Source: Atrichornis clamosus (lineage: Eukaryota; Chordata; Aves; Passeriformes; Menuridae). From it: a stretch of 64,000 bases of DNA. The notes under the pieces are model-generated. The model searched no databases. It saw only the letters and a list, made by a program, of their open reading frames with translations, and was not told where the DNA came from. Below are positions 1-12,200 of the stretch, piece after piece. Made by a program: the position numbers and the translations under genes. The stretch lies in assembly GCA_013400975.1 (NCBI GenBank), contig WBMZ01003295.1:62001-126000 (forward strand). The letters run 5' to 3'. Numbering within the stretch: position 1 is the first letter of the stretch; each line of letters starts with the position of its first letter.

Positions 1-3000
1 GAACGTGCCATGAGGCTTCCTGGAATAAGCCTGCACAAGATCTTCTCTCTTCTTTCCTAGGAGTGGTTTTAAGACAAGTCACCAAAGAGATTTTGCAGTT
101 TTAAATAATTCATTCATGACTATTTGAGAGATGAGTAGCTTTGTAATATATGAGTAAAATTTAGCCATGCTTTATGTAAAGATGGCAACAAGTGTTCTCT
201 TAGAGTGCAAAGTGATTGGAGGGGATATTTTAAAAAATCACATATTGCTTTCTGTCTTCTTTTATGTTTTACTCTGTAAGAAGAAAATGAGAGAGAATTG
301 GCATACTTTTAGTCTACCAGTGTATTACAAGGAAATGAATTTACAAATAAGTGAACAGAATATTTTTGCTTGAATTTGTTATCACATTTGAAAAGCTGCA
401 AGTGTAGAGTGCTCTGGGTTGTCTTTTTTGTTGGTTTTTTTTTTTTTTGTAAAGATAACTTTGATATACATGTTTAGCTGTTTGAAAATAAGCAACAAAA
501 ATACTCAGTGTATCTTGAAGCAATTTGATCTTTAAAAACCTGAGTTTGAATTCTTGCATTTTTGTCAGAGTGGTTTCACATAGCATCAAGTTTTGGGGGA
601 AAGACTCGGAATTTGTGTTGAGTTTTGAGTAATGCTGATTTTTTTATGATTACCACCATCCGATTAGATCTCTGGATCCTGAGGAAATACACCTTTGTAA
701 GTAGAGGTGGAAATTGTGAGTTAAGGAGTCTAGTCTTGGGGTTTCCAGGGAAACTCATCCAAGTTACAAATGTTCTGCTTTTCCAATTTTCCATAAGTAG
801 AACATGAATAAATGTACTTTAATTTTCTTTATTAGGGTAGCTGTGTTTTAATTCTGTTGCATTGTATTTTAATGTCCTTTATTAAGTATTTTGGGAATTA
901 CATTTTTTATAGAGGAACAGATATTTATTGTCAGAGATTCGTCTTGGATTTACTGTAGGCTAAGGTAACTTTGGCATATTTAAGAACAATTTCAACAGTA
1001 TAAAAATATCCACTCTGGGGGAAAATGATTACTTTATACTTCTATCGAGCTGTCTTGGACTAACCAGAGGCCTGGAGGCTCAAAGTGCTGCTTGAGAAAG
1101 TACAGCTTTTTATTTTACAGGGAGTCTGTTCCCCCTGACGATTTATGGGCGAAGCATGGCTGTAGTCAGGCCTCTGCAGAATTTAGATGGTGAAAGATGA
1201 GTAGGAAAAATTTTATCTCCACTTCTGTCTTGTGCACCTAAAGCTAATATTGTTCCATCTCACTGAGTTTTGTTAAACAAACCATCTACAAAGATCAGAT
1301 TTATTTAGCCATTATTGAATTACTCCAGCTCCTGTAAAATACGAGGCTAAAGCACACTAAAACGTGATTTTGTAAATAGAGCCCATTCTCCTTCTATTGT
1401 ATAAACAGAGCTTAGTGTCACAGATTCATGTGTTTGTAGGCTGCAGTTATCTCACTACTGAAGTTCACCAAATAAGGTCTCAAAATAGAGTGTTTGACTT
1501 TCCAGGTGCTGAGTGAGATCACCAACTGGTCAGATGAACTTTTTTTGTCTAAATCTTGCCTGATAGCAAAGCTTTTCAGAAAACTTAGAGCTGTCTGTAT
1601 TAGCTGTTATTTTCAGCCACGCGAGAATATGCAATTGCTTCTACTTCTTATGAGTTCCTAAAGCCATAAATAAGAATTGATAATTTAGAAATATGTGATT
1701 GTCTCCTGTACAAGAAGAGACAGTTCTGCCAATTAGGATTTTTTGGTATGAATTCCGAAGTAGTTACTCAAACGATGCACTCAAATTTATGTTTTAAAGT
1801 AATGTCCTTGCAGATCATAACTGACATTGGTTGTTGTGTTATGTAGTTTGCATAACCATGATATTTTTAGAGGCATTCGTGGCGTTGGCCCCTCTAAAAT
1901 ACAACAGAAACTGTCAGTCTGCTTCTATTTCCACTGAAATAAATATCATTGAAGAAAGTTTCTAGACTACAGAATTTTAGATGAGTCTTCATGCCCTCCA
2001 GTGAAGTAGAACTAAATGCCTTAGTAAAAAGTTCCCACATGGCATGTATTTGACTAGTCAGCTGATGATCACCGGCTGGTACTGGTGCACTCACATTCAG
2101 TAACACAATGCACAAAGTTTTGGAGCTATATTTTAGAATTGGAGTTGGATTGGTGAAGTTTTCTGGGTTTGGGACAGGCCTCCAGGGAGCAATTAGTACA
2201 GCTGGTTTGTAAACACACTGTAAGCGTTCATTGTTGGGATTGAAGTTTGTATATGTAAAGTAAAGAATAAACCCCTCCTAGGCTTGAAAGATGCGATGTA
2301 TCCCTTCTGCATTTATGACTCCAGATGTAAGTTTTAAGCAAGTACTATCTGTTGTGTCAGGGTGGATTCAGTGTTGCTTGTAGGAATAGAAAAGCTGAGG
2401 TTTTTTGGCAATAATGCTTTCAGCTTCAAATTTTCACGCATTTTGAAAGAAAAAAGGGACAAAACTGTCTTGGTTTTTTTGCTTTTCAATGGGTTATAAT
2501 TGTTTAGATATTTCTGTAATGTGTATTTCCATACATTAACATAATGGCATGCATTTTTTTTTAATTAAGTTTTAAACTTCATCCAATTTATTTAGGTAGC
2601 AGAAGGTGTGTGGGTATGGTTTCTGGCCTAGGAATAAGATCTGGGACTACCAAATTCAGATGATTGGCTTTTGGAAATGAGAATCTGTTAGCATGCCCCA
2701 CATAACTGTAAAGCACAGAGCAAGTTTTACAGTGTGATCATAAGCAAATTTTTGTGCTTTGAGAGAAAAGCTCCCATTTGGGGTGAGGAGGTATATAGGG
2801 CACCAGGCCAGCTTAGTTTCTCTGCAGCTGCAGCCAATCTTTGGTCAAATGAAGAGGATGATTTCCTCCCACTCACACCCTCACTACTGATCCAACCTCC
2901 AGCAGGATGGGCTCCAGAACTGAGTGACCAATGGACTCATGGGCCTGGTTTGGGTCCCTTAAACTACTCACGTTGTGGTTAATTACAGCACCACATCTCC

Positions 3001-6000
3001 TTCAATGTACAGCTCTTACAGAAATTCAGAGAGAGGCACCACTGAGATTTCAAGGACTCCTTTTGAAAATTTAGCCTGAGTGATTGATACCTCCTTGTTT
3101 TGAACAGAGATTGCACCATCATAAGCTACTCCCCAGATATGCCAGAGGCTTGAGCAGCTCCCTGAACTTGTGGAGGTGTTTGGGTTTTTTTTACTGCAGA
3201 CATGTACTTAACTGCTGACATCACTGGTATTCAGTGAGACTTGTAAATTCACACTTCTTAATATTTTATTTTTTACAGGTTAGCTCAATTAAGTTAGACA
3301 TCTTGTTTATACTGGCTTCATGCCTGATGGCAGCCTATGGACAGAAGAGACAATCTGCAGAGCAGCCTGGCAATATTTGATTCCCTTCTATAGAAAGAAG
3401 GGAGAGAGTTTAGGCAGAAACTGGTAAATGAACATCACAATGGCAAGTCTGCAAAAACACTTCCCTCCTTCCCTTCTCCTTCTGCCAAATCCTTAGTTTG
3501 AGTGGTTCTGCTTTATTCATCAGTATATCAGTGATACACCAAATTCAGCTTCTCATACCAGAGAGGATCCATGTTTTTGCTAAGTTTTTACTAAGTTTTC
3601 ATGAGCTGTAAATTGTTGTTAAGTGGAAGTTAAGGTGAAGCAATATGTTCTGCTTAAATTCTCTTAGTGTGCATTGTGAACTGCTTCATGGAATGAGTCC
3701 CAACCAGGATGAGAGGATTTCAGTTAAAAATCGGGCTGTGAAGTGATCACAAGGGAACAAGAAAACATCTCCATTAAAGCCACTGACCCCTTGAGGCGGC
3801 TACATCTCTGTAATTACACTCATGTAATCAAGCATGGAAAGCAGTTCACGTGGCCTTTTGGAGTAGGTTTTTTTCCAGAAGGTTAGTTAGCTGTTGAACT
3901 AGACTCTAATTAAAAGCATGTATAAGAATAATCAGAGGAAAGACAATGAATAAAGAAAGGAAGATTTTATGAAGTGTGTCTGGGAGGAAAACCAGATGAG
4001 AACAATGAGGACAGCAAAAATTAAGTTATGGTTTGTCTAATAAGCCTGAATGACATGAGAGCCTGAGTGAGAATTCCCTCAGTTACTTCAGACCTTCATT
4101 TCACCTGTGCTCAGTTACAAACACTAATTTTTGCTGTTTTGCATGGTGTAGTGGGAGCATTGATAAAAGATTTATTTATCTGCTTCAAATTACTACAGTA
4201 AGGAAATAAAGGTAACAAAATTCAACACAGTTTAAATAAACTGCTTTTCCAGAATCCATTTTTAGATACATATTGCTACAACTTTCACTGGATACCAATT
4301 GTCAGGACTCCAGAAAAACTGGTTTTAACGAATACTGTAAATTATTATGTGAAGTTACCCATAGGGTAACTTTGCAAATCAGTTAGTCAATTAAGCAGTT
4401 TTATTCTGTTTTTAAAGAAATAACTATTCTGCCAGTGATTTATATGTATTTTTTAAAATACAGTTGATATTACCATCAACGTTGAAGAAATTTTAGTTGC
4501 TGAATTAGAAAGTGTGTTTTAATTTCAAAACAAAAGGAAGTTAAAACTTTTCTGACCATTTCTAGACTGTCCCCATAACCTTATTATTGCAACATTTCTT
4601 GTTTTTCTTCTGTTTCTCTTATTACTTGTTGACTTGTATTGTCCTTTATTTAGTTTGCAAGCAATGTTGGAGCTAGGAACATCTCTTTTGATCTATGATG
4701 TCTCTAGTGTACTTCTGGGCATAATTATAATCATAAAAATCTTTGAAACCTTTCCGCCTGATGTCTTGTTATCACTAAAGTTGAGATGTTCTATACTGCC
4801 ACCATAAAAAAAAATTAAATAAAGTCTATTTTTAGCCTTCAAACACTCACAAAGTAATAAAAACAACTAAACAAGACTGCAGTTTACGTCTTTGTAGCAT
4901 ACAAAAATATCTGTTTCATTGCAATATCTTAAATTCTCCCTTAATCTCTCAAACCCCTATGAATAAAGCGTTGGATTACCAAGTAATACCCTTCATCACA
5001 AGGAATTAGGCACTTTAGCTTTAGGCTCCATCTAAACCATTGCATTAGGAGAGATGTTACTGACGTCATGTTTTCCAAGTTCCAGTTGACTCACATGGTG
5101 CCTTCCCTTACCCTTTAAGATCTTGTTGAGATAAAATCTGTCTCTCATGACCCTCTTAATTCTCTTTTTTTTTTTTTTTTGGGTGGTTTAGAGGCACTAC
5201 TGTGCATAGGATTTTGTAGCAAAGAGAACTTAGTTCCTGTTTGTGTGTGTGCCAGTGAGTCTGTAAGAGAGCTTTGGCAAGTTTTGTGATTTACTTCATC
5301 TGTAAGTTTAATAAATCAGGATTATAATTTCCTTGCAAGAAGAGTGTTTTTAATTTGGATCTTGATGTGTCTATGCCTTCTGTCTGCAATATGTAAAAAT
5401 TCAAAGGACATCCAGCTAATGATTCCCTCCCTTTTCTCCAGCTATCATATTTATAACTTGCTGTGGTAGCAGAGTTTTGGTACTTCTGTCATGAGCTGTG
5501 GGAATTCTATTAGATTTCATGGAATAAAATGCATGGAATAAGTGTGTGTACTCAAATCCCTATTGCCTCCCCACTTCAGCAGGCTGGCAGTGAGGAATGC
5601 AGCTGGCACCTGGTCAAAAACTGTTCTGATTTTGAAAGATCCTCTCCATTTTTAAGGCCGAGGAAGTGCAGGAGTCTCCAGTGTGGCCTTGAAACATCAT
5701 TCAGCCTTTAGTGTTTACAAAGAATCACATGCTTGCTAAAAGTTGTTAAAACAAACCTCAGTCTGAACCAATTTGCTTTATAATGCTGGCTGTGCAACCT
5801 TATCCCATGAAAGGATTTGTGATTGTATTCATTTTTCTTCCTCTTTTACTAATACATGTGATAGTATGTTGGATCTACAGTAAGCATGAATTCCTTTTAC
5901 ATAGTATGTGCCCATAATCTGGATAATTGCTTTTGTGAAGCTACTTTAGTTGGGCATTTCATGGTTTACTGGACAGCTGTTTATTTTGTAGATTATTGAT

Positions 6001-7574
6001 ACTGCAGTCCGTAACAGAACTGGCAGGAGTTGTGTTGGATGGATTTTTTCTTTTAAAATTTTCTTTTATTTTCTTCTTCTTTTTTTTTTTTTAATTAACT
6101 TTAGCACATCACCAAGCAGGCGTTGACTGCTCTATCTACAGAACTGTCACTGGATGTCACGTTCCCCAGGGAGTTGTAACACCCTGTCATCATATACTCA
6201 AGAAAACTCTTACCTATAGAAGACCTAATTAGGCAATTTTTTATGAATCCATTGTATTTCTGCATTTGTTCTGGTGTGTTATTTTAAAATAGGAAAAGTC
6301 AAATTGACCTTTATATTCTGCAACACAACTGCAGCTTTCACCAGGAAGTTTGTCAGCTTGGAACTTGGAATATAAGGTTTGCAGTCTGTCTTCACTTCAC
6401 GTATCCCAAACACAGTGCTCTGTTTACCCTTGGCACTGCTGTAAACAAGAACCTTTCTGGTCTGCTGAGTGATTATGTAAATAGGCCTTTTATAAACCAT
6501 TTTAAGCATCCAGTGGAACAGAATCACTTCTTTAGAGTTTTTTCTTTTCTAACGGTAATTGCATAATTGGATAGGTTTTAAATTATTTTTTTCTATCTGA
6601 TATGTAGATGCCAGAGTCTCTTTTGAACATTTTTACTGAAGAATCCTAAAAATCATTCAGGAAAACAAATCTGCCAGGCTCCGCCCTATTACCAACATCC
6701 CAAAATGCCTTTGGCAATGAGTAAATGCCAAACATTTGTTATTTGGCACTTGACTTGTCCCTCATTTCTTTGAACTCAAACGTGTTGCATAAGATTGATA
6801 AAGTTATGCTAAGCTAATAATTGAAACAAAACAAGAAAACTGCCAAACCATCCCTTGGTCAAGCCTTTCCAATTTCCATCTAAATAGTACCATCAGGGCA
6901 AAACTACAGAGGAACCTGTATCCCCTTAAGTGTAACTGACTGCCTGGTGTTGGCAGAAGGTGCAGGTGAGCAATGGCAGGGGGGTGTTGTGGCAGGAAAT
7001 CAGCTCCTTTTTCTTCTATTCTCCTTTCTCCCCTTTTTATTTTTAGTAAGGTTTTGGGCACTTTCTGACTCTTCGTTTGCTATAGGATTTGGGTACCAAC
7101 TAGTTTGTTTTGCTTTTGAAGGTGTTCATAATTTTGTCCCCACCCGAACTGATCTTTCTCCTTCAATGTTAAAATTTGATTTCTATCTCTAGTCAGTTTT
7201 TTATAGGGCCCTGTTGCTTTCTTCCTAGATTTTTCTTTTTATAAGATCATGCCCCTAACAACTTGATGTCTTTGGTTAATCATTTGCTAAGTACCTCAGG
7301 TCAGAATTTCCCAAGTGGTAATACAAATTTTGATAGGCATGATCGACAGAAGAAAAATGATGAAACTGTTTTTTATATTTGAATAGTATTTTTGCCTTTG
7401 AAGCTGAAAATTGGAATTTAAAAACAGTAATGTTAATTATGAATAATTTATATTTTGCTTAAGTATTCTCTGTATGTAATAAGCTTTAAATATTGTGAGA
7501 AAAACTGAATCTGCTTTAGACTTCCTGTAACTATTACTTAAACTTCCAATATGTTTTGTCTTTTGTTTTTACAG
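1..7574 (+). other. 5' flank or large first intron of SMPD3
   Basis: AT-rich noncoding sequence with T-runs (for example near 5164 and 6080) and no CpG-rich promoter-like block. In mammals the leader of SMPD3 is split over upstream noncoding exons, so this is most simply intron. Acceptor-like sites with good pyrimidine tracts occur at 59-60, near 3200 and near 3279, but no paired donor makes a convincing exon. No protein-coding exon or interspersed repeat was recognised. Confidence 0.6.
4352..4372. repeat. Perfect 9-bp inverted repeat with three-base loop
   Basis: AAGTTACCC, ATA, GGGTAACTT. It is immediately followed by tttgcaaat, which resembles an octamer-type site. Confidence 0.85.
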
Positions 7575-7864
7575 GCTTCTGTTTTGCCTCTGGAGAGTTT
7601 CGTTATGGCAGCCCCCAGTGAACAATGACATCCTTTGACAAATATAGATGCCAAAAAGCCAGACGAAAACAGTGGCCTTGTTTCATTTTTACTCCAACAC
7701 AGTGAAATGGTGCTCTTAAAGTTTTGTTATTGACTTTCACTGAAAAAAAGCCAAACTCCTGACTGGATCTTTTTTTTCCCCAGCCCTCTCCCAGTGTTCT
7801 TATGGATGCTTGACACAGTGACATCATGTAGTAGGCCCTGAAGTGTTGTCATAATTGAGTTGCA
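7575..7864 (+). promoter_or_regulatory. SMPD3: SMPD3 5'UTR segment with seven upstream AUGs
   Basis: A polypyrimidine tract and TTACAG end at 7574, so the first coding exon probably begins at 7575 with 290 nt of leader. ATGs occur at 7605, 7625, 7648, 7707, 7802, 7806 and 7826. Each reaches a stop before the main start (ends 7628, 7705, 7719, 7733, 7813, 7841 and 7831). The first two overlap as ATGA, and the last is an ATG immediately followed by TAG. This pattern predicts reduced translation of the main frame. A second acceptor-like site lies inside the segment at 7782-7783. Earlier noncoding exons, known for mammalian SMPD3, are not identified here. Confidence 0.7.
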
Positions 7865-9202
7865 ATGGTTTTATACACTTCTCCATTTCCCAACAGCTTT
7901 CTGTCAGTTCTGCATTCTTTTTCCTGGGGCCTGATTTTCCCATGTTACTGGCTAGCAGACAGACTCGTGGGCTCTTTTGTTCCAACCACCTATGAAAAAC
8001 GTCAAAGAGCAGATGACCCATGCTATTTTCATGCACTCTGCATCATTATTACCACTCCCATCTACTTGGCACTGTTGGTAGCCTCTCTTCCTTTCGCTCT
8101 GATTGGCTTCTTGCTCTGGTCCCCGCTGCAGACAGCCAGAAGGCCCTATATCTACTCCAGGCTGAAAGACAAGAACCATGCCAATGGAGCCACACTGCTC
8201 ACTGAATGGAAGGCTGCAGGGACTGGGAAAAGCTTCTGCTTTGGCAGTGCCAACGTTTGCCTGCTGCCCGATTCTCTGGCAAGATTTAACAATGTTTTCA
8301 ATACACAGGCTAGAGCTAAAGAAATTGGCCGGAGGATCCGAAATGGGGCAAGCAGGCCACAGATTAAAATATACATAGATTCTCCTACCAACACATCCAT
8401 CAGTGCAGCGAGTTTTAGCAGCTTGGTCTCCCCCCAGGGTGGAGATAATGCCAATCGTACTGTTAATGCTGGCATCAAAAGGACAACATCAATGGAGTAT
8501 AAAGGAGACAACTGTGGCTCGAACAACAGCGAGGAGAACAGAGAAGATAAAGGTGGAAGTGGAGAGCCAAATGAGGGGGAAGAAAACACTTGTGTTGTCC
8601 GTATCAATGGAGAGGATAATGGCCACATGTCAGACACAGAAACAGAAACCGTCAATGGCCAGGCTCGTGCCAGTGGCCCAGCAGAGCCCTCACTGGAGGG
8701 TGATGCAGAGATCTCAAAAACACCAAACCACAAACAGAAGGAAGGAGATTCTGGGAGTTTAGACAGCTACTCTGCCTCACGAGAGTCCCTAGTCAAAGTC
8801 CGTGTTGGAGATGGTACAGTGGACCAGAGCACTGTCAACAACAAGCTCCTCTACAAAGCTTCAATCATGAAGAAGACTTCAGTGCGGAAAAAGAAACACA
8901 CAGATGAGACCTTTGATCATGAGATCTCTGCTTTCTTCCCTGCCAACTTGGACTTTCTGTGCTTGCAGGAAGTGTTTGACAAAAGAGCTGCAGAGAAATT
9001 GAAAGAGCAGCTCCACCACTATTTTGAATACATTGTCTATGATGTTGGGGTCTACAGTTGCCATGGCTGCTGTAGCTTTAAATTTGTGAACAGTGGTCTA
9101 CTTTTTGCCAGCCGCTATCCTGTAATGGATGCTGCCTATCACTGTTACCCCAATGGAAGAGGAATGGACTCCTTGGCTTCCAAAGGAGCCTTGTTTCTCA
9201 AG
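7865..9202 (+). CDS. SMPD3: SMPD3 coding exon 1 (residues 1-446)
   Basis: This exon carries two thirds of the protein. It encodes the membrane-anchoring region: hydrophobic stretches about 11-31 and 57-84 separated by a basic-acidic juxtamembrane segment (TTYEKRQRADDP). Residues 121-158 (including SANVCLLPDSLAR, Asn130) begin the catalytic domain. PQIKIY at 165-170 matches the reported calcineurin-binding motif. Residues about 205-340 are an acidic, Ser/Thr-rich, probably disordered insert that diverges most from mammals. The fold resumes at FFPANLDFLCLQEVF with the metal-binding Glu369, a Cys pair at 402-403, and DSLASK at 435-440. It ends AAG|gtaaga in phase 0. Cys53 and Cys59 are present but position 54 is Tyr, whereas mammals have Cys. 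Confidence 0.97.
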
Positions 9203-12200
9203 GTAAGAGCCTTTTTGAAGCTGTAAATACTGACTGACAAGTTACAAAGTTATATTATTTTCTCATTTCTGTTAGAGCTCAAAGAAGCAATATTCAGATT
9301 CAGATTTCCTGATATAACCTAATGGGTTATAGATATAACCTGTAAGGGTTTTGTCCTCTAAATACTGTGTTAAAATGATGGATGTGCCTGAAATAATGAG
9401 GGACTTTTGTAGGTAGAACTCAAGTATAATTTCAAGAGTCAAAATCTGAAGTAGTTTTCATATAATTTTATTTTCTTTCTTTACAGGAATCTCTGTAATA
9501 AAATGCATGACTTCTAAGCTTCATAACATGAGTACAGTACAATGGGCATTACTGTTGGAAACCAGCTTCTGCTTGTTGTGTGTTTGTCTGGCAATCAAAA
9601 CACAATCAGAAGTCTAAATGCCAGTATAATAAAACTGCAAGAATTGCAGTGAAATGTATGGCTACTCCTCTCTCTTGGTTGCAAAAGAATTAGTAAGGAG
9701 AGACATAAAGAAGAGTAAACAAGAAAAAAGTGCCTGGGACACTGGGGAGCACAGAGCATTTTTGCTTTATTAACACAGTTTACTTAAATTAACTAATGGT
9801 AGAGAGAACAGGAAGCCTGGGGTTATATGTCTGTAAATCATGAAAAGCAGAAATAAAAAGCTGCATGCAATGATTTGCTCTTCCAAGACTAGTGGCTGTT
9901 CATGCTTAATTCTTAGGAGAATCTGGCTCTGCTCTTTCTAAACTGGAAAGTGAGCTCTTTTTATATGCAATTAATAAAGAACTAAAAGTTTTTGAAGAGA
10001 TCCAAGTCTCTAGACCCAAACCTAAAAAGATCTGAAAATCTCCTAGAATAGTCAATTTCAGATTTTGTGATTTAGTCACAGTTTGGAATGAGTTTCACTA
10101 ACTAAAACTTGAATGTCTTCTCTAATGCTGGCAAAGTACATCAGATTGTATCTTAAATTATATGTAGTTTCTAATTACAAGTCCTCAACAAGAGCTGTTA
10201 ACAGCCATTAAGAATATGGATTGTGAATAAGGATTAGTGGGGGGCTTTGTACCCTCTGTAATTTTTTTTAAAAAGCAAAAACTTTTGGTATTGTGCCCTG
10301 TGTTAAAAAAATAAGCAAATATTAGATTTTTTTGTTCTGATGACAGTTCAGTGTTTCATATACATTTAACATAAGCAAAAGCCAATCCATAGCTGAATAC
10401 AGGTTTCCAAAAACTGGGTTACACACTTACGTGTTTATAAACAGCAACAACTTATTTTTTTCATCATAAATTGCTGCAAGCAAAAAATGAACATAGATGT
10501 TGTGCAGTATAAATATTACTGGGGTCACAAAGACTACCCTTGAACATATGCAGATATTGGGGATTAAGAGATTAAAACCAATCTGGTTTTAACTGTCCAT
10601 TGCTGAGTCACTGATTTGCCACCGTGCTAAGCAGGCTGCTATGTCTCCATTTCTCTTGCAGAAAATTAAGCCTCTTTTCAAAATTCCACTGGGATGATGA
10701 ACTTAATTATGGATCCAAGTTGTTAAATAATTTTACAGTTGAGCAGGGAATAGAGGCCAATTAATATGATGTTTCAAAGATGACTCCCTTATTTTAAATG
10801 TAACAGAATTCTGCCCAGCCATAAGACTGTTTCTCCTTTTGTCTGTGTCATTCTGATATACTGTTCTTTGTACCTAAAATATTTTTTGAGTTAAGTCTAT
10901 CCTGACATGAAACGACTTTCTGTCTTAGTTGTACATTAAATGATCACTGGTCATTTCCTTGACAACAACAACAAGAAGTAGGAATAATCTATTTAATTTT
11001 ATCTCTGAAATAAACTAGGTTTAAAGGTTGTCTTTCTTGATGTAGTGCTTGATCAGCAACTGAGTGGGTGTGGACTCCAGAGGCAAAAGCTACAATAAGT
11101 AAAAGCCTGGTTTGAATTTGAAGTCGGTGAGCATGAAAGCATTAACTGCAGAAGCCTCGAGGCCTTACCATGGGGTAGCAGGAAGCTGGCAGAGGGTGTC
11201 AGAGCTCTGGCTGGCAGGTGTCATTCTGGCCAGCACTCTGCCATTCCCAATGGACATCTTATCTGCCTGCTTCCAGGTGGGACTGTTATTGACTCTTACG
11301 GAATTTTGAATGTATATAAGACAAACCAGTCCTAAATTAGTTTTTCTTTGGTTTTAAAGAAAGTAAGAGAGCCTTGCAGAACAAGAGTATCCTAATTGCT
11401 TCCCACTCCACAGTGGCATGGAGTTGAGTCTCTGTCCTGTGCAAAGTCTGTATTTTTAAGTTCCTGACTCCTGTGGAAAGCACAGTGTTCCCATTTCTGA
11501 AGTAGAAAAGGCATCAATTGAGTTTTGTTTTGGAAGGATACTTAGGAAGACTGTTCCCCTTGCACAGCTTCTATCTCTGAGTAAAGGAGCAGTTGCTCTC
11601 TATGTTGGTTAAAACCAAAAAGTTGTGCAAAGCAATTGAGGGGACTAGACTCACATGTTTTGAAAATATGGATAAAGCCAGTTAATGTTTCCACTCACGG
11701 GAAGGATGAAGCCTTTATTCATCCATCTGAACCTTAAGAAAGACACAACATCTAAATTCAGAAGAATGTTCAGAGAAATAATCTCTTTTGATAAGTATGA
11801 TTTGTCTCCTCACTAGAAATATAACTGTTAAGGAGATATTTTAAGGTCTCAGAACTAAATATTTAATGAAAGTTGAAATATTTTGAAAAAGACAAAACTG
11901 CTTTGGAGGACTTGTGTCACAAAGCAGATTCCTACTGCCCTGGTACAAGTGTTTTGCACATTTTTTTGTTTCAGAATTGGTTCTGTTTCCAGTGGGTAAG
12001 AAGTTATTTTCCATTGCCCTCGTCTTCCCTGCCCTGTCTTCACTATCTAGATTGTAAAGTTCAGGTAGAGATTTAGAAGGATTTGAGAGATTTGCTTAGT
12101 CATACAAAATTATTTAACCTGAGAGACTTACAGAGCTCAAGGATTATTATTATTAGTAGTAGCTGTAATAACAGTCAGCTCTTACCTACTGCTTTCCATT

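Noticed and set aside
8152..8733. 193-codon open frame antisense to SMPD3 coding exon 1
   Set aside because: It is the complement of a strongly conserved coding exon; its low stop frequency follows from the sense codons. No family resemblance.
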